From Acidobacteriota bacterium (GTDB taxonomy: Bacteria; Acidobacteriota; Terriglobia; Acidiferrales; UBA7541): DNA of 64,000 nt. Positions within the stretch are counted from its first letter, which is position 1, and each line of letters opens with the position of its first letter. Both the position numbers and the translations under genes were made by a program. Location: positions 55,764-119,763 of the forward strand of contig QHYI01000136.1 of assembly GCA_003223245.1 (NCBI GenBank), in the 5' to 3' direction. Shown here one piece after another: positions 45,131 through 55,356 of this stretch. The notes under the pieces are model-generated. The model was not told the DNA's origin. It was given only the letters and a program-made list of their open reading frames with translations, and ran no database searches.

Positions 45131-46375
45131 TCAGTCTCCCGGCTCAGCGCGGAAGGCCTCGAGGATGGGGTGGCGAATGCCATCCCGGCGAATGAAGTAC
45201 ATCACGAGAAACATCAGCAGCGCGCCGCAGACCATCACGCCTACGGCGATTTGCAGGCCCACTTGCAGATCATGCTGGTCGGAGATTTTGCCCACCACAT
45301 GCGGCCCCAGTCCGCCCAGCAATTGCGTCGCGAACATATACACGCCAACGGAAGTGGCATGCGCACGGCGCGGCATCATGTCGTGCAAGACTGCGGTGAC
45401 CGGTCCGTGATACCAGGACATAAAAAAACTGGCGATGAAGAATCCCAGCAGAATAGTTGACTTTTCATCCGACTGAATCGCCAGCAAGAGAAAAGGCGCC
45501 GCTATAAGCAGTGCCACCGCAATGGCGATAATGCGCCCGTAGGTAAATGATCTTTGCAAGCGGTCCGCGACGTAACCGCCTGCGAGAACTCCCAGCACCA
45601 ACGCAAAAAGCGTAATCAAGGCAAGGAAAACGGAAGCTTCGCGCAAACTGAAGTCCTTGTAGTTCACGGCGAAGTCCACACCCCAGGAAATCAGCGACAC
45701 GCTCGAAAACGTGATGCACACGCCCGCCGCGATCAGGGAAACAAACGCGGGGACGCTCAGCAGGCGTCGGATGGGCACGACCTCCGAAAGGGGTCCTCGC
45801 GGCGGTTCTTCCAGTCCAATCAGCGCCAAGCCCGGGAAAATTCCCAGGATCGCAACGACAAAAAGCGTGGACTGCCAGCCGTAACGAGGCCCGACAATCC
45901 CGCCCAGGGCCAGCCCTGTCGCTCCCCCCAGCAACATGCCCGCGGCAAATATCGCTTGGGCAAACGCCCGTCGTTCCTGCGGAAACGCGCCGGATATCAT
46001 GGATTGCGCCGCGGGAGCATACGCCGCTTCACCCAGGCCCACCAGGGCTCGGGCGATCAAAAAGTAAGAAAAAATCGAGAACAGGCCGCCGGCAAAAGAA
46101 GCCACGCTCCAGCAGACAATGCCGATGGCGATGATGGCTTTGCGGCTGAAGCGGTCGGCTAGGAAGCCAAAAGGAATGCTGGCAAGCGCCAGGACCACCA
46201 GGAGCCAGGTTTGCAAGTCTCCGAGCTGCGCATCGGTGACGTGGAAATGGTCGCGGAGGACGGGAACCAGCGGTACGACGACCCAACGCGCCGCAAAGTT
46301 GACAAAATTGATTAAAGCAAGTACAGCAAGGAGGCGAATCTGCTGGCTATTGAGCGGAGTGGGCTTTGTTGCCAT
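45131..46375 (-). CDS. MFS transporter (spinster-like)
   Basis: A 414-residue carrier with twelve predicted helices. It has the loop 2-3 motif GFLADRFSRKAII, the GEAAYAPAAQSMISGAFPQERRA stretch typical of spinster/lipid- or organic-anion-type MFS members, and GYVADRLQRS in the second half. It starts at the ATG 46375 and ends convergently with the 44696 gene. Substrate unknown. Confidence 0.86.
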   Translation of the reverse strand: MATKPTPLNSQQIRLLAVLALINFVNFAARWVVVPLVPVLRDHFHVTDAQLGDLQTWLLVVLALASIPFGFLADRFSRKAIIAIGIVCWSVASFAGGLFSIFSYFLIARALVGLGEAAYAPAAQSMISGAFPQERRAFAQAIFAAGMLLGGATGLALGGIVGPRYGWQSTLFVVAILGIFPGLALIGLEEPPRGPLSEVVPIRRLLSVPAFVSLIAAGVCITFSSVSLISWGVDFAVNYKDFSLREASVFLALITLFALVLGVLAGGYVADRLQRSFTYGRIIAIAVALLIAAPFLLLAIQSDEKSTILLGFFIASFFMSWYHGPVTAVLHDMMPRRAHATSVGVYMFATQLLGGLGPHVVGKISDQHDLQVGLQIAVGVMVCGALLMFLVMYFIRRDGIRHPILEAFRAEPGD

Positions 46376-46496
46376 GCCAAGTATGCTTTGGTGACCCGTA
46401 TGCGACCTGGTGGAGCGGAAGGGAAAAGCTCTCGGAAGGCAGCCGGAACACCTGACGGGCCGCGTCCGCTCGACCTGGAAAGATTATAGTACGACC

Positions 46497-47588
46497 ATGA
46501 ATGCCGCCCCTTCAACGGATGCTACGGCCAGCCGCCTGACGGTGGTGCTCTCTTATGGCGTATTGCTTCTGCTGATCTACCTGGTTTTCCGCATCTCGGA
46601 ACCGTTTTTGAGTGCACTGGCGTGGGCCGCCATTCTGGTGACTTTCTTTTACCCCATGCACAAGCGCCTCGCCAAGCGCTTTTCTTCCGCTCGCGCCTCG
46701 GTAATTAGCACCGTCGCCGTCACGATTTTTCTCATTGCCCCTGCGATCCTCATAAGTACGCTGTTCGTGCGGCAAGCCATTTCGATTTCGCGCGAGGTCC
46801 AGCATTCCATCACCGGGCAACAATCACCCGCGATCGCCAGCAGCTGGTCCCTTATTTCCAAGGGCTGGTCCTGGGTTGCTCATCACGTTCCAGGAATGGA
46901 TCCCAACGCCGACCTTTTCCAGACGCTGGGACAGGCAATGGAAAAGGAGTCAGGGTTCCTTGCGGCAAGGCTCGGAACGATGGTGAAGAACATTGCCCGG
47001 TTTATTTTCGATTTGTTCGTAATGATTTTTGCGATGTTCTACTTTTTTCGCGATGGCGAGAAAATCCTGCGGGCCATGCGCAGTCTCGTGCCGCTCGATG
47101 CCGAACACCGCGACCCCTTGCTCGCCCAGGCCCGGGAGCTGATTTCCGCGAGCGTGATTACCAGCATGCTCGTTGCCGCGGTTCAGGGCGCCCTGGGTGG
47201 CATCGGCTTTGCCATCGTCGGTTTGCCTGCGCCAGTTTTCTGGGGTGTGCTGATGGCTTTCTTTTCTCTGATACCCATCGTGGGGTCGGGCTTGATTTTT
47301 GTGCCGGCGTCCATTTGGCTGGGGCTCACCGGGAATTGGGGTCGGGCGCTTTTGCTAGTGGCGATTTGTGCTGGAGTCTCGGCAATTGTGGACAATGTGC
47401 TGCGTCCCTTGTTGCTCGGCGGCCGGACGGAACTGAGTGGATTGGTCATCTTCATCAGCATCGTCGGTGGCTTAAATCTGTTTGGCATGCTTGGCCTCGT
47501 GCTTGGGCCGATCCTGGTGGCCATGGCCGCGGGAGTTTTGAGCGTTTACCAGGAGGGCAGAGAGCGTGCGCCGATAACCGCTGGATAA
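46497..47588 (+). CDS. AI-2E family transporter (PerM/TqsA-like)
   Basis: A 363-residue membrane protein with about eight helices. The ATG at 46497 is chosen because the 29 codons before it include a TATAGT-like element and lack membrane character. Typical segments are FLSALAWAAILVTFFYPMHKRL, FYFFRDGEKILRAMRSLVPL, and AVQGALGGIGFAIVGLPAPVFWGVLMAF, with a final LGPILVAMAAGVLSVYQEG. The family name comes from autoinducer-2 export, but most members are Na+(Li+)/H+ antiporter-like or uncharacterised. Monocistronic. Confidence 0.85.
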   Translation: MNAAPSTDATASRLTVVLSYGVLLLLIYLVFRISEPFLSALAWAAILVTFFYPMHKRLAKRFSSARASVISTVAVTIFLIAPAILISTLFVRQAISISREVQHSITGQQSPAIASSWSLISKGWSWVAHHVPGMDPNADLFQTLGQAMEKESGFLAARLGTMVKNIARFIFDLFVMIFAMFYFFRDGEKILRAMRSLVPLDAEHRDPLLAQARELISASVITSMLVAAVQGALGGIGFAIVGLPAPVFWGVLMAFFSLIPIVGSGLIFVPASIWLGLTGNWGRALLLVAICAGVSAIVDNVLRPLLLGGRTELSGLVIFISIVGGLNLFGMLGLVLGPILVAMAAGVLSVYQEGRERAPITAG

Positions 47589-47655
47589 CACTTACCCTAT
47601 CCGCCCGTGGTCGCCCAGCGTGAGTGTGCTAGAGTAACCCGCTCGAAAGGATTTC

Positions 47656-50106
47656 ATGACCACGAAGCCTGCACCGAAGCCCGTCGAGCTTCCTGCGGCA
47701 AAATTGCGCTGGAAGTGTGAACTTTCACGGATTCCCTTCGAAACTACGGCGCAGGCGGATCTGCGCGAAGGATTTATCGGGCAGGAGCGCGCTTTGCGCG
47801 CCTTGAAAATGGGTGTGGAACTCTCCGCTCCCGGCTACAACGTCTTTGTTTGCGGATTGGCCGGCACCAGCCGCGGCGGCACCATCGCGCACATGATTCA
47901 AGAGCTCCATCCGCCGACAAAAGAGTCTTTGGACCGCTGTTACGTTAACAATTTCAAATTCCCGGACCGGCCGCGGCTGCTCACCCTTCCACGCGGACAG
48001 GCCGACTCCTTCAAGAAGGACATGCAAGCGGGAATCGACTTCCTGCGCCGCCGCATTCCTCAAGTGTTTGAAGGCGAGCCGTTCCAGCGGCAAAAGGGAA
48101 GAATCGTTGAGCGCTTTACTGTCCGGGAAAAAGAGTTGATGGACGATTTTACGCGGCGCATCGCGCGCGACCAGTTTGCTCTCGGCCACATGCAGGTCGG
48201 CGCGGTAGCGCTGCCGGAAATCTTCCCTGTGCTCGAAGGGCAGATGATTCCTATCGAGGACATTTCCAAAATGGTCCACGAAGGAAAACTCGAAGGGACG
48301 GTTGCGGAAGAAATCGAGCGAAAGTACGAGCAATTCCGCCAGGAGTTTACGGTGGTTTACCGCAAGACGCTCACGCTATCGCGCGAACTCGCCAGCGAGT
48401 TGAGCTACCTGGAACAGGAAGCTGCTTCCGTGCTGGTGGATGGCGTCATCGAAGAATTGAAAGAAAAATATCCCGGCTCGAGTGTCGCGGAATACCTCGA
48501 AGAAGTACGGCATCATCTGCTGGACAATCTCGATCCGTTCAAGGAGCGCGAGGGGGAAGGCGAACAGGAAGAAGAGCCGCCCGACGGTCTGCCGAAAGGC
48601 CCGGGCGGACCGGAACGCGATCCATTTCGCGTGTATGGGGTCAACGTCATCCTCGCGCACAACCACGGGGAAACATCTCCGGTGATTTTTGAAACCACGC
48701 CGACTTACGCGAATCTTTTTGGCACGATTCAGCGGGCCTACGATGCGCGCGGCGGCTGGAGCAGCGACTTCATGGATTTGCGCGGCGGTTCGCTGCTTCG
48801 CGCGGACGGCGGCTTTCTCGTCATGTATGCGATGGAAGCGCTGTCGGAAACCGGCGTGTGGCGCGCGTTGAAACGCACGCTGAATCACAACCGCCTGGAA
48901 ATTCAGCCACAGGAAATGTTTTATCCCTTCGGTGGGAGCGCGCTGAAACCCGAAGCCATCGACATTAACGTGAAAGTGATCCTTATCGGGGATCGCCAAC
49001 TTTACGAACTGCTTTACGAATACGAAGAGGACTTTCGCAAAATTTTTAAAGTACGCGTGGAGTTCGACGAAGAAATGGCCATGAGCGACGACGTCATTGC
49101 GGAATATGCCGGGCGATTGCGCGCGCTTTCGGAAAAGGAAAATCTGTTCCCGTTCGACCGCGGTGCGTTCGCGGCAATGCTCGAATATGGAGTTCGCCAG
49201 GCCGGCCGCAGGAACAAAGTGACCGCACGCTTCGTGGACATCGCCGATTTGGCGCGCGAAGCGCATTACAGTGCCGCTGCCACGGGGGAGACCGTAGTTC
49301 GGGCCCATCACGTCCGCCTCGCTTTGTTTTCCAAAATCGAGCGGCACAACCTCATCGAAACGCGCATCCGCGAAATGATTGAGGAAGGGACCTTGCTCGT
49401 GGATGTATCCGGCACGCGGATTGGCCAGGTGAACGGTCTTAGCGTGCTCGAGATTGGCGGGTACTCGTTTGGCAAGCCGGTGCGCATTACCGCCACCGCG
49501 GCCCTGGGAAAAGCGGGCCTGATCAACGTCGAGCGTGAAGCCAATCTGAGTGGGCGTTTGCACGACAAGGGCGTGCAAATCATCGCGGGATATTTGCGCA
49601 GCCAGTTCGCGCAAGATAAACCTTTATCGCTGGCCGCCAGTATCTGCTTCGAGCAATCGTATTCGGGAGTGGACGGAGACAGCGCCAGCTCCACGGAAAT
49701 TTACGCGTTGGTTTCGGCGCTGTCGGGGCTTCCTTTGCGCCAGGATATTGCCGTGACGGGATCGATCAATCAGCAAGGCGACATTCAAGCCATCGGCGGC
49801 GTGAACGAAAAAATCGAAGGCTACTTTGACGTCTGCCGCATCAAGGGCCTCACCGGCACGCAGGGGGTGATGATTCCGGAAGCCAATGTCGAAGACCTGA
49901 TGCTGCGCGAAGATGTGCTGGACGCGGTGGCCTCGGGAAAATTTCACGTGTGGCCCGTGGCCAAAATCGAGCAGGGAATCGAAATTTTGACCAATGTTTC
50001 CGCCGGAAGCAGGAATGGCGTCGGCAAGTTTGACGCGGGCACCGTTTTTGCTCTGATGGATGAGCGCCTGAGCAAAATGGCCAAGACGCTCAAGGAATTC
50101 GAGTAA
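47656..50106 (+). CDS. Lon-like ATP-dependent protease (YcbZ/LonH type)
   Basis: An 816-residue AAA+ protease without the Lon N-terminal domain. Residues ~30-550 form the AAA_32-like ATPase part. Its P-loop is degenerate (GLAGTSRGGTIAHM), with a long helical insert containing an acidic linker (EREGEGEQEEEPPD, ~295-310). The C-terminal Lon S16 domain (~575-770) has the catalytic Ser676 in GDSASS and Lys719 in NEKIEG. Their spacing of 43 residues equals that of E. coli Lon. It should degrade selected cytosolic proteins if the ATPase is active. The missing consensus P-loop lysine is a family trait worth noting. Confidence 0.9.
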   Translation: MTTKPAPKPVELPAAKLRWKCELSRIPFETTAQADLREGFIGQERALRALKMGVELSAPGYNVFVCGLAGTSRGGTIAHMIQELHPPTKESLDRCYVNNFKFPDRPRLLTLPRGQADSFKKDMQAGIDFLRRRIPQVFEGEPFQRQKGRIVERFTVREKELMDDFTRRIARDQFALGHMQVGAVALPEIFPVLEGQMIPIEDISKMVHEGKLEGTVAEEIERKYEQFRQEFTVVYRKTLTLSRELASELSYLEQEAASVLVDGVIEELKEKYPGSSVAEYLEEVRHHLLDNLDPFKEREGEGEQEEEPPDGLPKGPGGPERDPFRVYGVNVILAHNHGETSPVIFETTPTYANLFGTIQRAYDARGGWSSDFMDLRGGSLLRADGGFLVMYAMEALSETGVWRALKRTLNHNRLEIQPQEMFYPFGGSALKPEAIDINVKVILIGDRQLYELLYEYEEDFRKIFKVRVEFDEEMAMSDDVIAEYAGRLRALSEKENLFPFDRGAFAAMLEYGVRQAGRRNKVTARFVDIADLAREAHYSAAATGETVVRAHHVRLALFSKIERHNLIETRIREMIEEGTLLVDVSGTRIGQVNGLSVLEIGGYSFGKPVRITATAALGKAGLINVEREANLSGRLHDKGVQIIAGYLRSQFAQDKPLSLAASICFEQSYSGVDGDSASSTEIYALVSALSGLPLRQDIAVTGSINQQGDIQAIGGVNEKIEGYFDVCRIKGLTGTQGVMIPEANVEDLMLREDVLDAVASGKFHVWPVAKIEQGIEILTNVSAGSRNGVGKFDAGTVFALMDERLSKMAKTLKEFE

Positions 50107-50208
50107 GCCTTAGGGGGGATTTCCGGCATGGCTCTTTTCGAATTTCGCTTTGAGGCCTTAGACTCACAATTCTTATTTACCCGTTTCCTTCTTTCATCCT
50201 CACCCCCG

Positions 50209-51198
50209 TCACCTTGATAGCGCAGCCGCAGCTGGCGCAAGATACGCTTGCCGGTGGTCCACACGCCGCTCGCCGCCTTTCACTTTCACTTCGATCGAAT
50301 GGATTTGTCCATCATGGACAGGCGGCGTAAACGCAATGCTGTATTCGTGGCGAATCAGCTGGGCAATCTCCGCATAAGCGCGGTCAAAATCTTTTTGGTT
50401 CTTCGGGAAATAAACGCGCCCGCCGGTAAGTCGGGTGAGTTCACGCAAAGAATCGTCGGCGGCTCCAAAGCCTTGTTTCAACAAGGCGCGATCTTCTTTT
50501 TGCTCGTGCGTGAGCACTCTGTGTTTGACGGGTTTGCGAAAATCGCCCGAAAGCGAGACTGCCAGAACTCGAACATCGGAGGTCTCCAGCTTCTGCCGGA
50601 TGGCCTGCCATTTTCCCTCCGGCGTAGTATCCACGCCCGTGGACAAAACCACGATGCTCTTCTTCCCGCGCAAATGGTCGAGCCAATCGATGGCTGACAC
50701 CAGACTCGATGATAAATTCAGCTGGGCAAAGCCCAACATGAAGTTCAAATTCTCGAGGGCCAAGCGAGTCGTTGCTTTATCGGCCGTGAAATCTTGAAGC
50801 AGTTCCGGCTCCCTCGAATACCCTGCAATGGCAACACGGTCGTCGGCGGAAAGTCCGTTCAAGAGCTTATCTGCTGCACGCATGTGCTCCGCTCCGAGAA
50901 AAACAACCGCCGGGCCGGATTCCATGAACAGCAGGACTTGCGCGGGCTCCGTTACCGAAAGAAAATCTGTGATCGGCTGCTCCACGCCATTGTCGAAGAC
51001 TCGGAAATCTTCGCGGCCCAGCCCATCGAAGAAATTTCCATCGCGGTCCGTAACAATCACGCCCACATTGACGCGGTCCACCGTGACGCGAATCGGAGGG
51101 CCCTGCTCTAGCGGAATTGTCTGGGCGGAGGTGCGAGGACAAGCGTGCAACAAAACACCAAGGAAAAATCCTGCGATCCAAAGGCGGAGCGGTTTCAT
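50209..51198 (-). CDS. secreted VWFA-related protein
   Basis: A 329-residue exported protein (signal peptide to ~residue 25, FFLGVLLHACPRTSAQ). The N-terminal block IRVTVDRVNVGVIVTDRDGN ... LGREDFRVFDNGVEQPI is the signature of the VWFA-related family that is greatly expanded in acidobacteria. The VWA core follows (VLLFMESGPAVVF, VAIAGYSREPELLQDFT, SIVVLSTGVDT). The metal-binding DxSxS motif is not conserved (MESGP instead). Likely a cell-surface adhesion or assembly factor. Single gene. Confidence 0.82.
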   Translation of the reverse strand: MKPLRLWIAGFFLGVLLHACPRTSAQTIPLEQGPPIRVTVDRVNVGVIVTDRDGNFFDGLGREDFRVFDNGVEQPITDFLSVTEPAQVLLFMESGPAVVFLGAEHMRAADKLLNGLSADDRVAIAGYSREPELLQDFTADKATTRLALENLNFMLGFAQLNLSSSLVSAIDWLDHLRGKKSIVVLSTGVDTTPEGKWQAIRQKLETSDVRVLAVSLSGDFRKPVKHRVLTHEQKEDRALLKQGFGAADDSLRELTRLTGGRVYFPKNQKDFDRAYAEIAQLIRHEYSIAFTPPVHDGQIHSIEVKVKGGERRVDHRQAYLAPAAAALSR

Positions 51199-51348
51199 CG
51201 TGGGACTATTAAGATGCTTGATCGACCTGCTTGAGCATTCAGTCGCATTCGAGACTAGCGACGCGGCGAAAAGGAAAAGCCCTATTCGCAGGTTGTTTCC
51301 GAAACGCCGAACAGGGCCGTTAAGGAAAAACTCGCACGCGAACCGCGC

Positions 51349-52251
51349 TTACGGCTTGTCCGTCGAAGGCGTCGTTGGCGTGTTAGACGCAGAGGGAGCG
51401 GGTGCCGCCGCGGGCGCAGGCGTGCCACCCTCCTTCGGCGTGGCCAGGTACCCGGTAATCTGGTTTCTGCCCACGTCAAACACCACGATTTCGTACGGCG
51501 CCATCCGCGAACTTTTCACGTAAAACTGCACCGGTTCTCCGGAAGTCTTGTCTTTCTTTTCGATGGTTTTGTCGTCGGCGATGACGTAGATGGTGTACTT
51601 GGATCGCTTCGGGTCCGTCTTGGTCAAGGTTACCTGTACCGGCCCGACGCGCTGCGCGTGCTTGGATTTCTGTATCGTAAATTCGTAATAGTTGCGGTCG
51701 CCGCGCCGGCGCAATTCCTCCAGGTCATCGCGATTATGCGCGATTAATCCGCTCATGACGTTCATGTCGCCCATGCTGCGATCCAGCTTGCCCTTGGTGG
51801 CCTCCAGATCGCTCTTGGTCGCCTCCAAGTCCTTCTTTGCACCGCCGACCTCGGTGGCCACCGCGCCAATCTGCTCCTGGCTCGCCTTGAGCTGGGTGGT
51901 CAGCTCTTGGTCGGCGGTTTGCTGTTCCTTGCGAATGTCCTCCGCGCGGCTCTTGGCCTTGGCCAGTTCCGACTGCGTCAAGCCCATTCTTTGCGTGGTG
52001 ATTTCCACCTGGCTTTTCAGGTCCGCGATCCGCGAATTGGCCTGGTCCAATTGCGCGCTGAGAATCTTGTTTTGGTCCCGCTGTTTCGCCACGTCATCGC
52101 TGAGACGCGCCTGCGCCGTATAGCCGAAATAAACGGCCACGCCCAGCCCGGCAATCAGCAATCCGAACAATACGGAGATCCACCGCGGCGTCCCAGGGGT
52201 TTCATACCCATAGGACTCTTCCGGGCTTGGTATGTTTGGAGAAATGCTCAT
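51349..52251 (-). CDS. membrane-anchored coiled-coil protein
   Basis: 300 residues: a short cytoplasmic N-terminus, one membrane helix (WISVLFGLLIAGLGVAVYFG, ~24-43), a long coiled coil (~50-175, rich in Gln/Lys/Glu/Ala heptads), then a beta-rich domain (YEFTIQKSKHAQRVGPVQVT, KYTIYVIADDKTIEKKDKT, ~185-270) and an Ala/Pro/Thr-rich tail. The product probably spans the periplasm like a scaffold. Function unknown. It lies 150 bases upstream of the VWFA-related gene on the same strand, which may mean shared expression. Confidence 0.8.
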   Translation of the reverse strand: MSISPNIPSPEESYGYETPGTPRWISVLFGLLIAGLGVAVYFGYTAQARLSDDVAKQRDQNKILSAQLDQANSRIADLKSQVEITTQRMGLTQSELAKAKSRAEDIRKEQQTADQELTTQLKASQEQIGAVATEVGGAKKDLEATKSDLEATKGKLDRSMGDMNVMSGLIAHNRDDLEELRRRGDRNYYEFTIQKSKHAQRVGPVQVTLTKTDPKRSKYTIYVIADDKTIEKKDKTSGEPVQFYVKSSRMAPYEIVVFDVGRNQITGYLATPKEGGTPAPAAAPAPSASNTPTTPSTDKP

Positions 52252-52367
52252 TCTTCCCTCTCTTTGATTAGGTATTACCCCGGCCTAAGGAAATTATGGC
52301 CTGCAAAAAGCCTCCTGTCCAATCCTGTATCCGCAGAGCTGGTGAAGATTTGACGCTTTCGGCGATG

Positions 52368-52778
52368 CTACCGTTTCCCTGACTTGCTCTTGTACTCTAG
52401 CGCAGGCCAGCGCGCGAGGACGGTTGTGGCCAGCCCGCCGCGCGGAGTGAATTCGCCGCGCACGATGCACCATTCGGGTTGCACGGCCGCGACGATGTCG
52501 CGAAGGATGCGGTTCACCGCGTTTTCGTAGAAGATGCCCAGGTTGCGGTACGCCAGCAGATACATTTTCAGCGCTTTCAGCTCAACGCACTCGTTCTTGG
52601 GCATGTACTGAATGGTGATCGCGCCGTAATCGGGCAGGCCCGTCTTGGGGCAAACTGAGGTGTATTCCGGAAACCGCGTGGTGATGACGTAGTTCGCGAA
52701 CTGATTCGGCCAGGTTTCGAGCGTCGGCAATTTGGCGTCTATCCCGGCCCGGGCGTGTTCCCGTGTGTAATTGGGCAT
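52368..52778 (-). CDS. queF: NADPH-dependent 7-cyano-7-deazaguanine reductase
   Basis: A 136-residue type-I QueF, which reduces preQ0 to preQ1 for queuosine in tRNA. The catalytic Cys43 and Asp50 lie in TSVCPKTGLPDYG. The QueF motif with the substrate-binding Glu is ECVELKALKMYLL (~64-76), and ILRDIVAAVQPEW follows. Length is normal for the short form. No other queuosine gene (queC, queD, queE) is adjacent. Confidence 0.95.
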   Translation of the reverse strand: MPNYTREHARAGIDAKLPTLETWPNQFANYVITTRFPEYTSVCPKTGLPDYGAITIQYMPKNECVELKALKMYLLAYRNLGIFYENAVNRILRDIVAAVQPEWCIVRGEFTPRGGLATTVLARWPALEYKSKSGKR

Positions 52779-53249
52779 GCGTGCTCCTTGGGCTTTTCAT
52801 TGTATCGTGCCAGGGGCAAGAGTCTGTTTCTCTCTGTCGACCTCACGGCGGCCGCGGTCGCTCTCCGTCCACCTCCAAACTCCTCGCAAACACAGCTTTA
52901 GGTAATCACTTTGTAATTGACTAACCGTCTATAATGCAGTTGTCTTTCAGGCGCTCGTTTGCGCCTCGAAGTTATGACGGTCGCCAGCACGGAACATCTC
53001 TCACTCGCGCAGCTTCCCAGCACCCTAGTTATTCTCTCATAACCGAAAAACGCCTTTTTGCCCTCCTTTATTTTCATGCACTTACGCACTGCCCAATTTG
53101 CAAGTCCTTCGTTTTGATGACGATCCAACAGTGGGGGTGCGTGCCCCTCGCAGTCGGCTTGCCTGGTTACTCCTTCACTCCCGGCGTCCGTATCTCCTTT
53201 TCTCTGGAGCCTGCTACACTCAGAGTCAGAAATCATTGAGGAGCCAGCT
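52779..53249. other. 471-base divergent intergenic region (queF / fumC)
   Basis: No gene recognised. A TATAAT at 52930-52935 could be a -10 element for plus-strand transcription, but no good -35 accompanies it. GAGGAGCCAGCT just before 53250 is the fumC ribosome-binding site. Confidence 0.4.
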
Positions 53250-54665
53250 ATGTCTGAAGCCGGAAAAGCGCCCGCGAGAGGTGCCACTCGCACCGAGTCG
53301 GATTCCATGGGGAAGATTGAGGTTCCTGCCGACCGCTATTACGGGGCTCAGACCGCGCGCTCGCTCGTCCACTTCGCCATTGGCAAAGACACCATGCCGC
53401 CCGAGCTGATCCGCGCTTTCGGCATCCTCAAGAAGGCTTGTGCGCTGGTGAACCAGGACCTGGGCAAGCTGCCGCGCGAAAAAGCGCAATTGATCGTGCA
53501 GGCCGCCGATGAAGTCATCTCTGGCAAGCTCAACGCGCATTTCCCTTTGCGCATCTGGCAGACCGGCAGCGGCACGCAGACGAACATGAACGTCAACGAA
53601 GTGATCTCGAACCGCGCCATCGAAATCGCGGGCGGCGTGATGGGTAGCAAGAAGCCCATCCACCCCAACGACGACGTCAACATGTCGCAATCCTCGAACG
53701 ACACGTTTCCCGCGGCCATGCACATCGCCGCGGCGACCGAAACGGCGCGGCTGCTGCTGCCTGCGGTGAAGACGCTGCGGGACGCGCTCGACGCCAAGGC
53801 GAAGGAATTCGCGGGCATCGTGAAGATCGGCCGCACGCATTTGCAGGACGCCACGCCGCTTACTCTGGGCCAGGAATTTTCCGGCTATGTAGGCCTGCTG
53901 GAGCGCGACCTCGCGCGCGTCTCGCAGGCGCTGGACGGGCTCTACGACCTGGCCATCGGCGGCACCGCCGTCGGGACGGGCCTCAACACGCATCCCGAAT
54001 TCGCCGAACGTGCCGCGCGCAAAATCTCCGAGCTGACCGGCCTGCCCTTCCGCTCTCATCCGAACAAGTTCGCCGCGCTCTCGGCGCACGACGAAATCGT
54101 GTTTGCGTCGGGCGCGCTGAAAACGCTCGCCGCTTCGCTCATGAAAATCGCCAACGACATTCGCTGGCTCGCTTCCGGGCCGCGCTGCGGCCTGGGCGAG
54201 TTGACGCTGCCCGAGAATGAGCCCGGCTCGTCCATTATGCCGGGCAAAGTGAATCCCACGCAGTCCGAAGCGCTCACCATGGTGGCCGTGCAAGTGATGG
54301 GCAACGACGCCGCCATCGGCTTCGCCGGCTCGCAGGGCAATTTCGAGCTAAACGTCTTCAAGCCCGTAATGATCTTCAATTATTTGCATTCCGTTGAGCT
54401 GCTCGCCGACGCTTGCCACAGCTTCGTCGAGCACTGCGTCCGCGGCATCGAAGCGAATCGCGAGACCATCGACCGGTATGTCCACAATTCGCTGATGCTG
54501 GTCACCGCGCTTGCTCCCAAGATTGGCTACGACAACGCCGCCAAAGTGGCGAAAACCGCGCATAAGGAACACACGAGCCTCCGCGAGGCGGCCATCAAGC
54601 TAGGCTTAGTTACCGCCGCCGAATTCGACGCCCTCGTCAAGCCCGAGGACATGACGCATCCGTAG
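53250..54665 (+). CDS. fumC: class II fumarate hydratase
   Basis: A 471-residue iron-independent fumarase that converts fumarate to malate in the TCA cycle. Substrate-site segments are present: [53 protein letters not shown] and the signature loop [16 protein letters not shown] (~residue 325-340). A GAGGAG ribosome site precedes the ATG. Length is typical. It produces the same malate pool fed by malate synthase 12 kb away; no TCA partner is adjacent. Confidence 0.97.
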   Translation: MSEAGKAPARGATRTESDSMGKIEVPADRYYGAQTARSLVHFAIGKDTMPPELIRAFGILKKACALVNQDLGKLPREKAQLIVQAADEVISGKLNAHFPLRIWQTGSGTQTNMNVNEVISNRAIEIAGGVMGSKKPIHPNDDVNMSQSSNDTFPAAMHIAAATETARLLLPAVKTLRDALDAKAKEFAGIVKIGRTHLQDATPLTLGQEFSGYVGLLERDLARVSQALDGLYDLAIGGTAVGTGLNTHPEFAERAARKISELTGLPFRSHPNKFAALSAHDEIVFASGALKTLAASLMKIANDIRWLASGPRCGLGELTLPENEPGSSIMPGKVNPTQSEALTMVAVQVMGNDAAIGFAGSQGNFELNVFKPVMIFNYLHSVELLADACHSFVEHCVRGIEANRETIDRYVHNSLMLVTALAPKIGYDNAAKVAKTAHKEHTSLREAAIKLGLVTAAEFDALVKPEDMTHP

Positions 54666-54722
54666 GCAGGTTGCCATGGCTGCCACCAACACACCAACGA
54701 AAGGCCCGTTGTACTCGCCCTG

Positions 54723-54911
54723 TTGGCACCGGCGATCCTGGGCGGTTATGTTGCGGACCTGATGTTGGATTCTTTGGACGGCTTTCCGGAACAGGAGCGG
54801 CAGGCGCGGCTCAAACTGGTTCACGCCGCGCTTAGTGGTAGCTCGGGAAATAATAGCAAGCGGCCCAAGCGTTCTTCCAAGCGGGCGAGCTCTCCATTGT
54901 CGCGGCGTTAA
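54723..54911 (+). CDS. possible small protein
   Basis: Sixty-two codons from a TTG, ending 8 bases before the SIS gene. The sequence starts with a short hydrophobic stretch (LAPAILGGYVADLMLDSLDG), has a helical middle (EQERQARLKLVHAALSG) and a very basic tail (KRPKRSSKRASSPLSRR). It looks more like protein than chance translation but has no ATG, no clear ribosome site and no recognised family. Confidence 0.3.
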   Translation: MAPAILGGYVADLMLDSLDGFPEQERQARLKLVHAALSGSSGNNSKRPKRSSKRASSPLSRR

Positions 54912-54918
54912 CGATACG

Positions 54919-55356
54919 ATGACACATTTCTTGAAAGACATATTGCGGCAGCCGGAGGAGTTGCAGCGGGCCATCCTGCTTTTGGCGGGAGCGAATCGTG
55001 CCGGACGAGGCGCGCTCGACGCGGCTGCGGAAGCGATTCGCGGCGCGCGGCATGTGTATTTAACGGGAATTGGGAGCAGCTGGCATGCGGCGCTGAACGT
55101 TGGCGCGATGTTTCATCAACACGGGCATCCTGTGTACTTGCTCGATGCCGACGAGTTGCTGCGCTTTGCCGCGTTTCCCAAGGACTCCGCGATGATCATC
55201 ATTTCGCGGAGCGGCAAGAGCACGGAGATTGTGCAGTTGGAAAGAAGCGCACGCCGCCATCGTCGTGCCCATCAAGTTCGATCACGCCATTTCCGTGAAC
55301 ACGTATACAACGCTCGCGCTGGCGACAGGAATGCTGGCGAATTTGGTGGTTGGTAG
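54919..55356 (+). CDS. SIS-domain (GlmS-like) protein, N-terminal fragment of a broken gene
   Basis: The first ~105 residues are the start of a sugar-isomerase (SIS) protein: THFLKDILRQPEELQRAILL, VYLTGIGSSWHAALNVGAMF and the phosphosugar-binding IIISRSGKSTEIVQL. After ~55235 the frame reads nonsense and ends at 55356. The homology continues in the next frame from ~55240 (frame starting 55229). Compared with GlmS, about 22-25 residues are missing between SGKSTEIVQL and FDHAISVNTY, so a ~70-base deletion is the likely lesion. Likely original role: amino-sugar phosphate deaminase or isomerase. Confidence 0.6.
   Translation: MTHFLKDILRQPEELQRAILLLAGANRAGRGALDAAAEAIRGARHVYLTGIGSSWHAALNVGAMFHQHGHPVYLLDADELLRFAAFPKDSAMIIISRSGKSTEIVQLERSARRHRRAHQVRSRHFREHVYNARAGDRNAGEFGGW

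Noticed and set aside
48376-49614. A 412-codon minus-strand frame within the Lon-like gene
   Set aside because: It is entirely inside a strongly supported protease with catalytic residues on the plus strand; its Phe/His/Val-rich composition is typical of antisense translation.
53226-54293. A 355-codon minus-strand frame across fumC
   Set aside because: fumC is complete and unambiguous on the other strand; the antisense product is Arg/Gln/Gly-rich with no motif.
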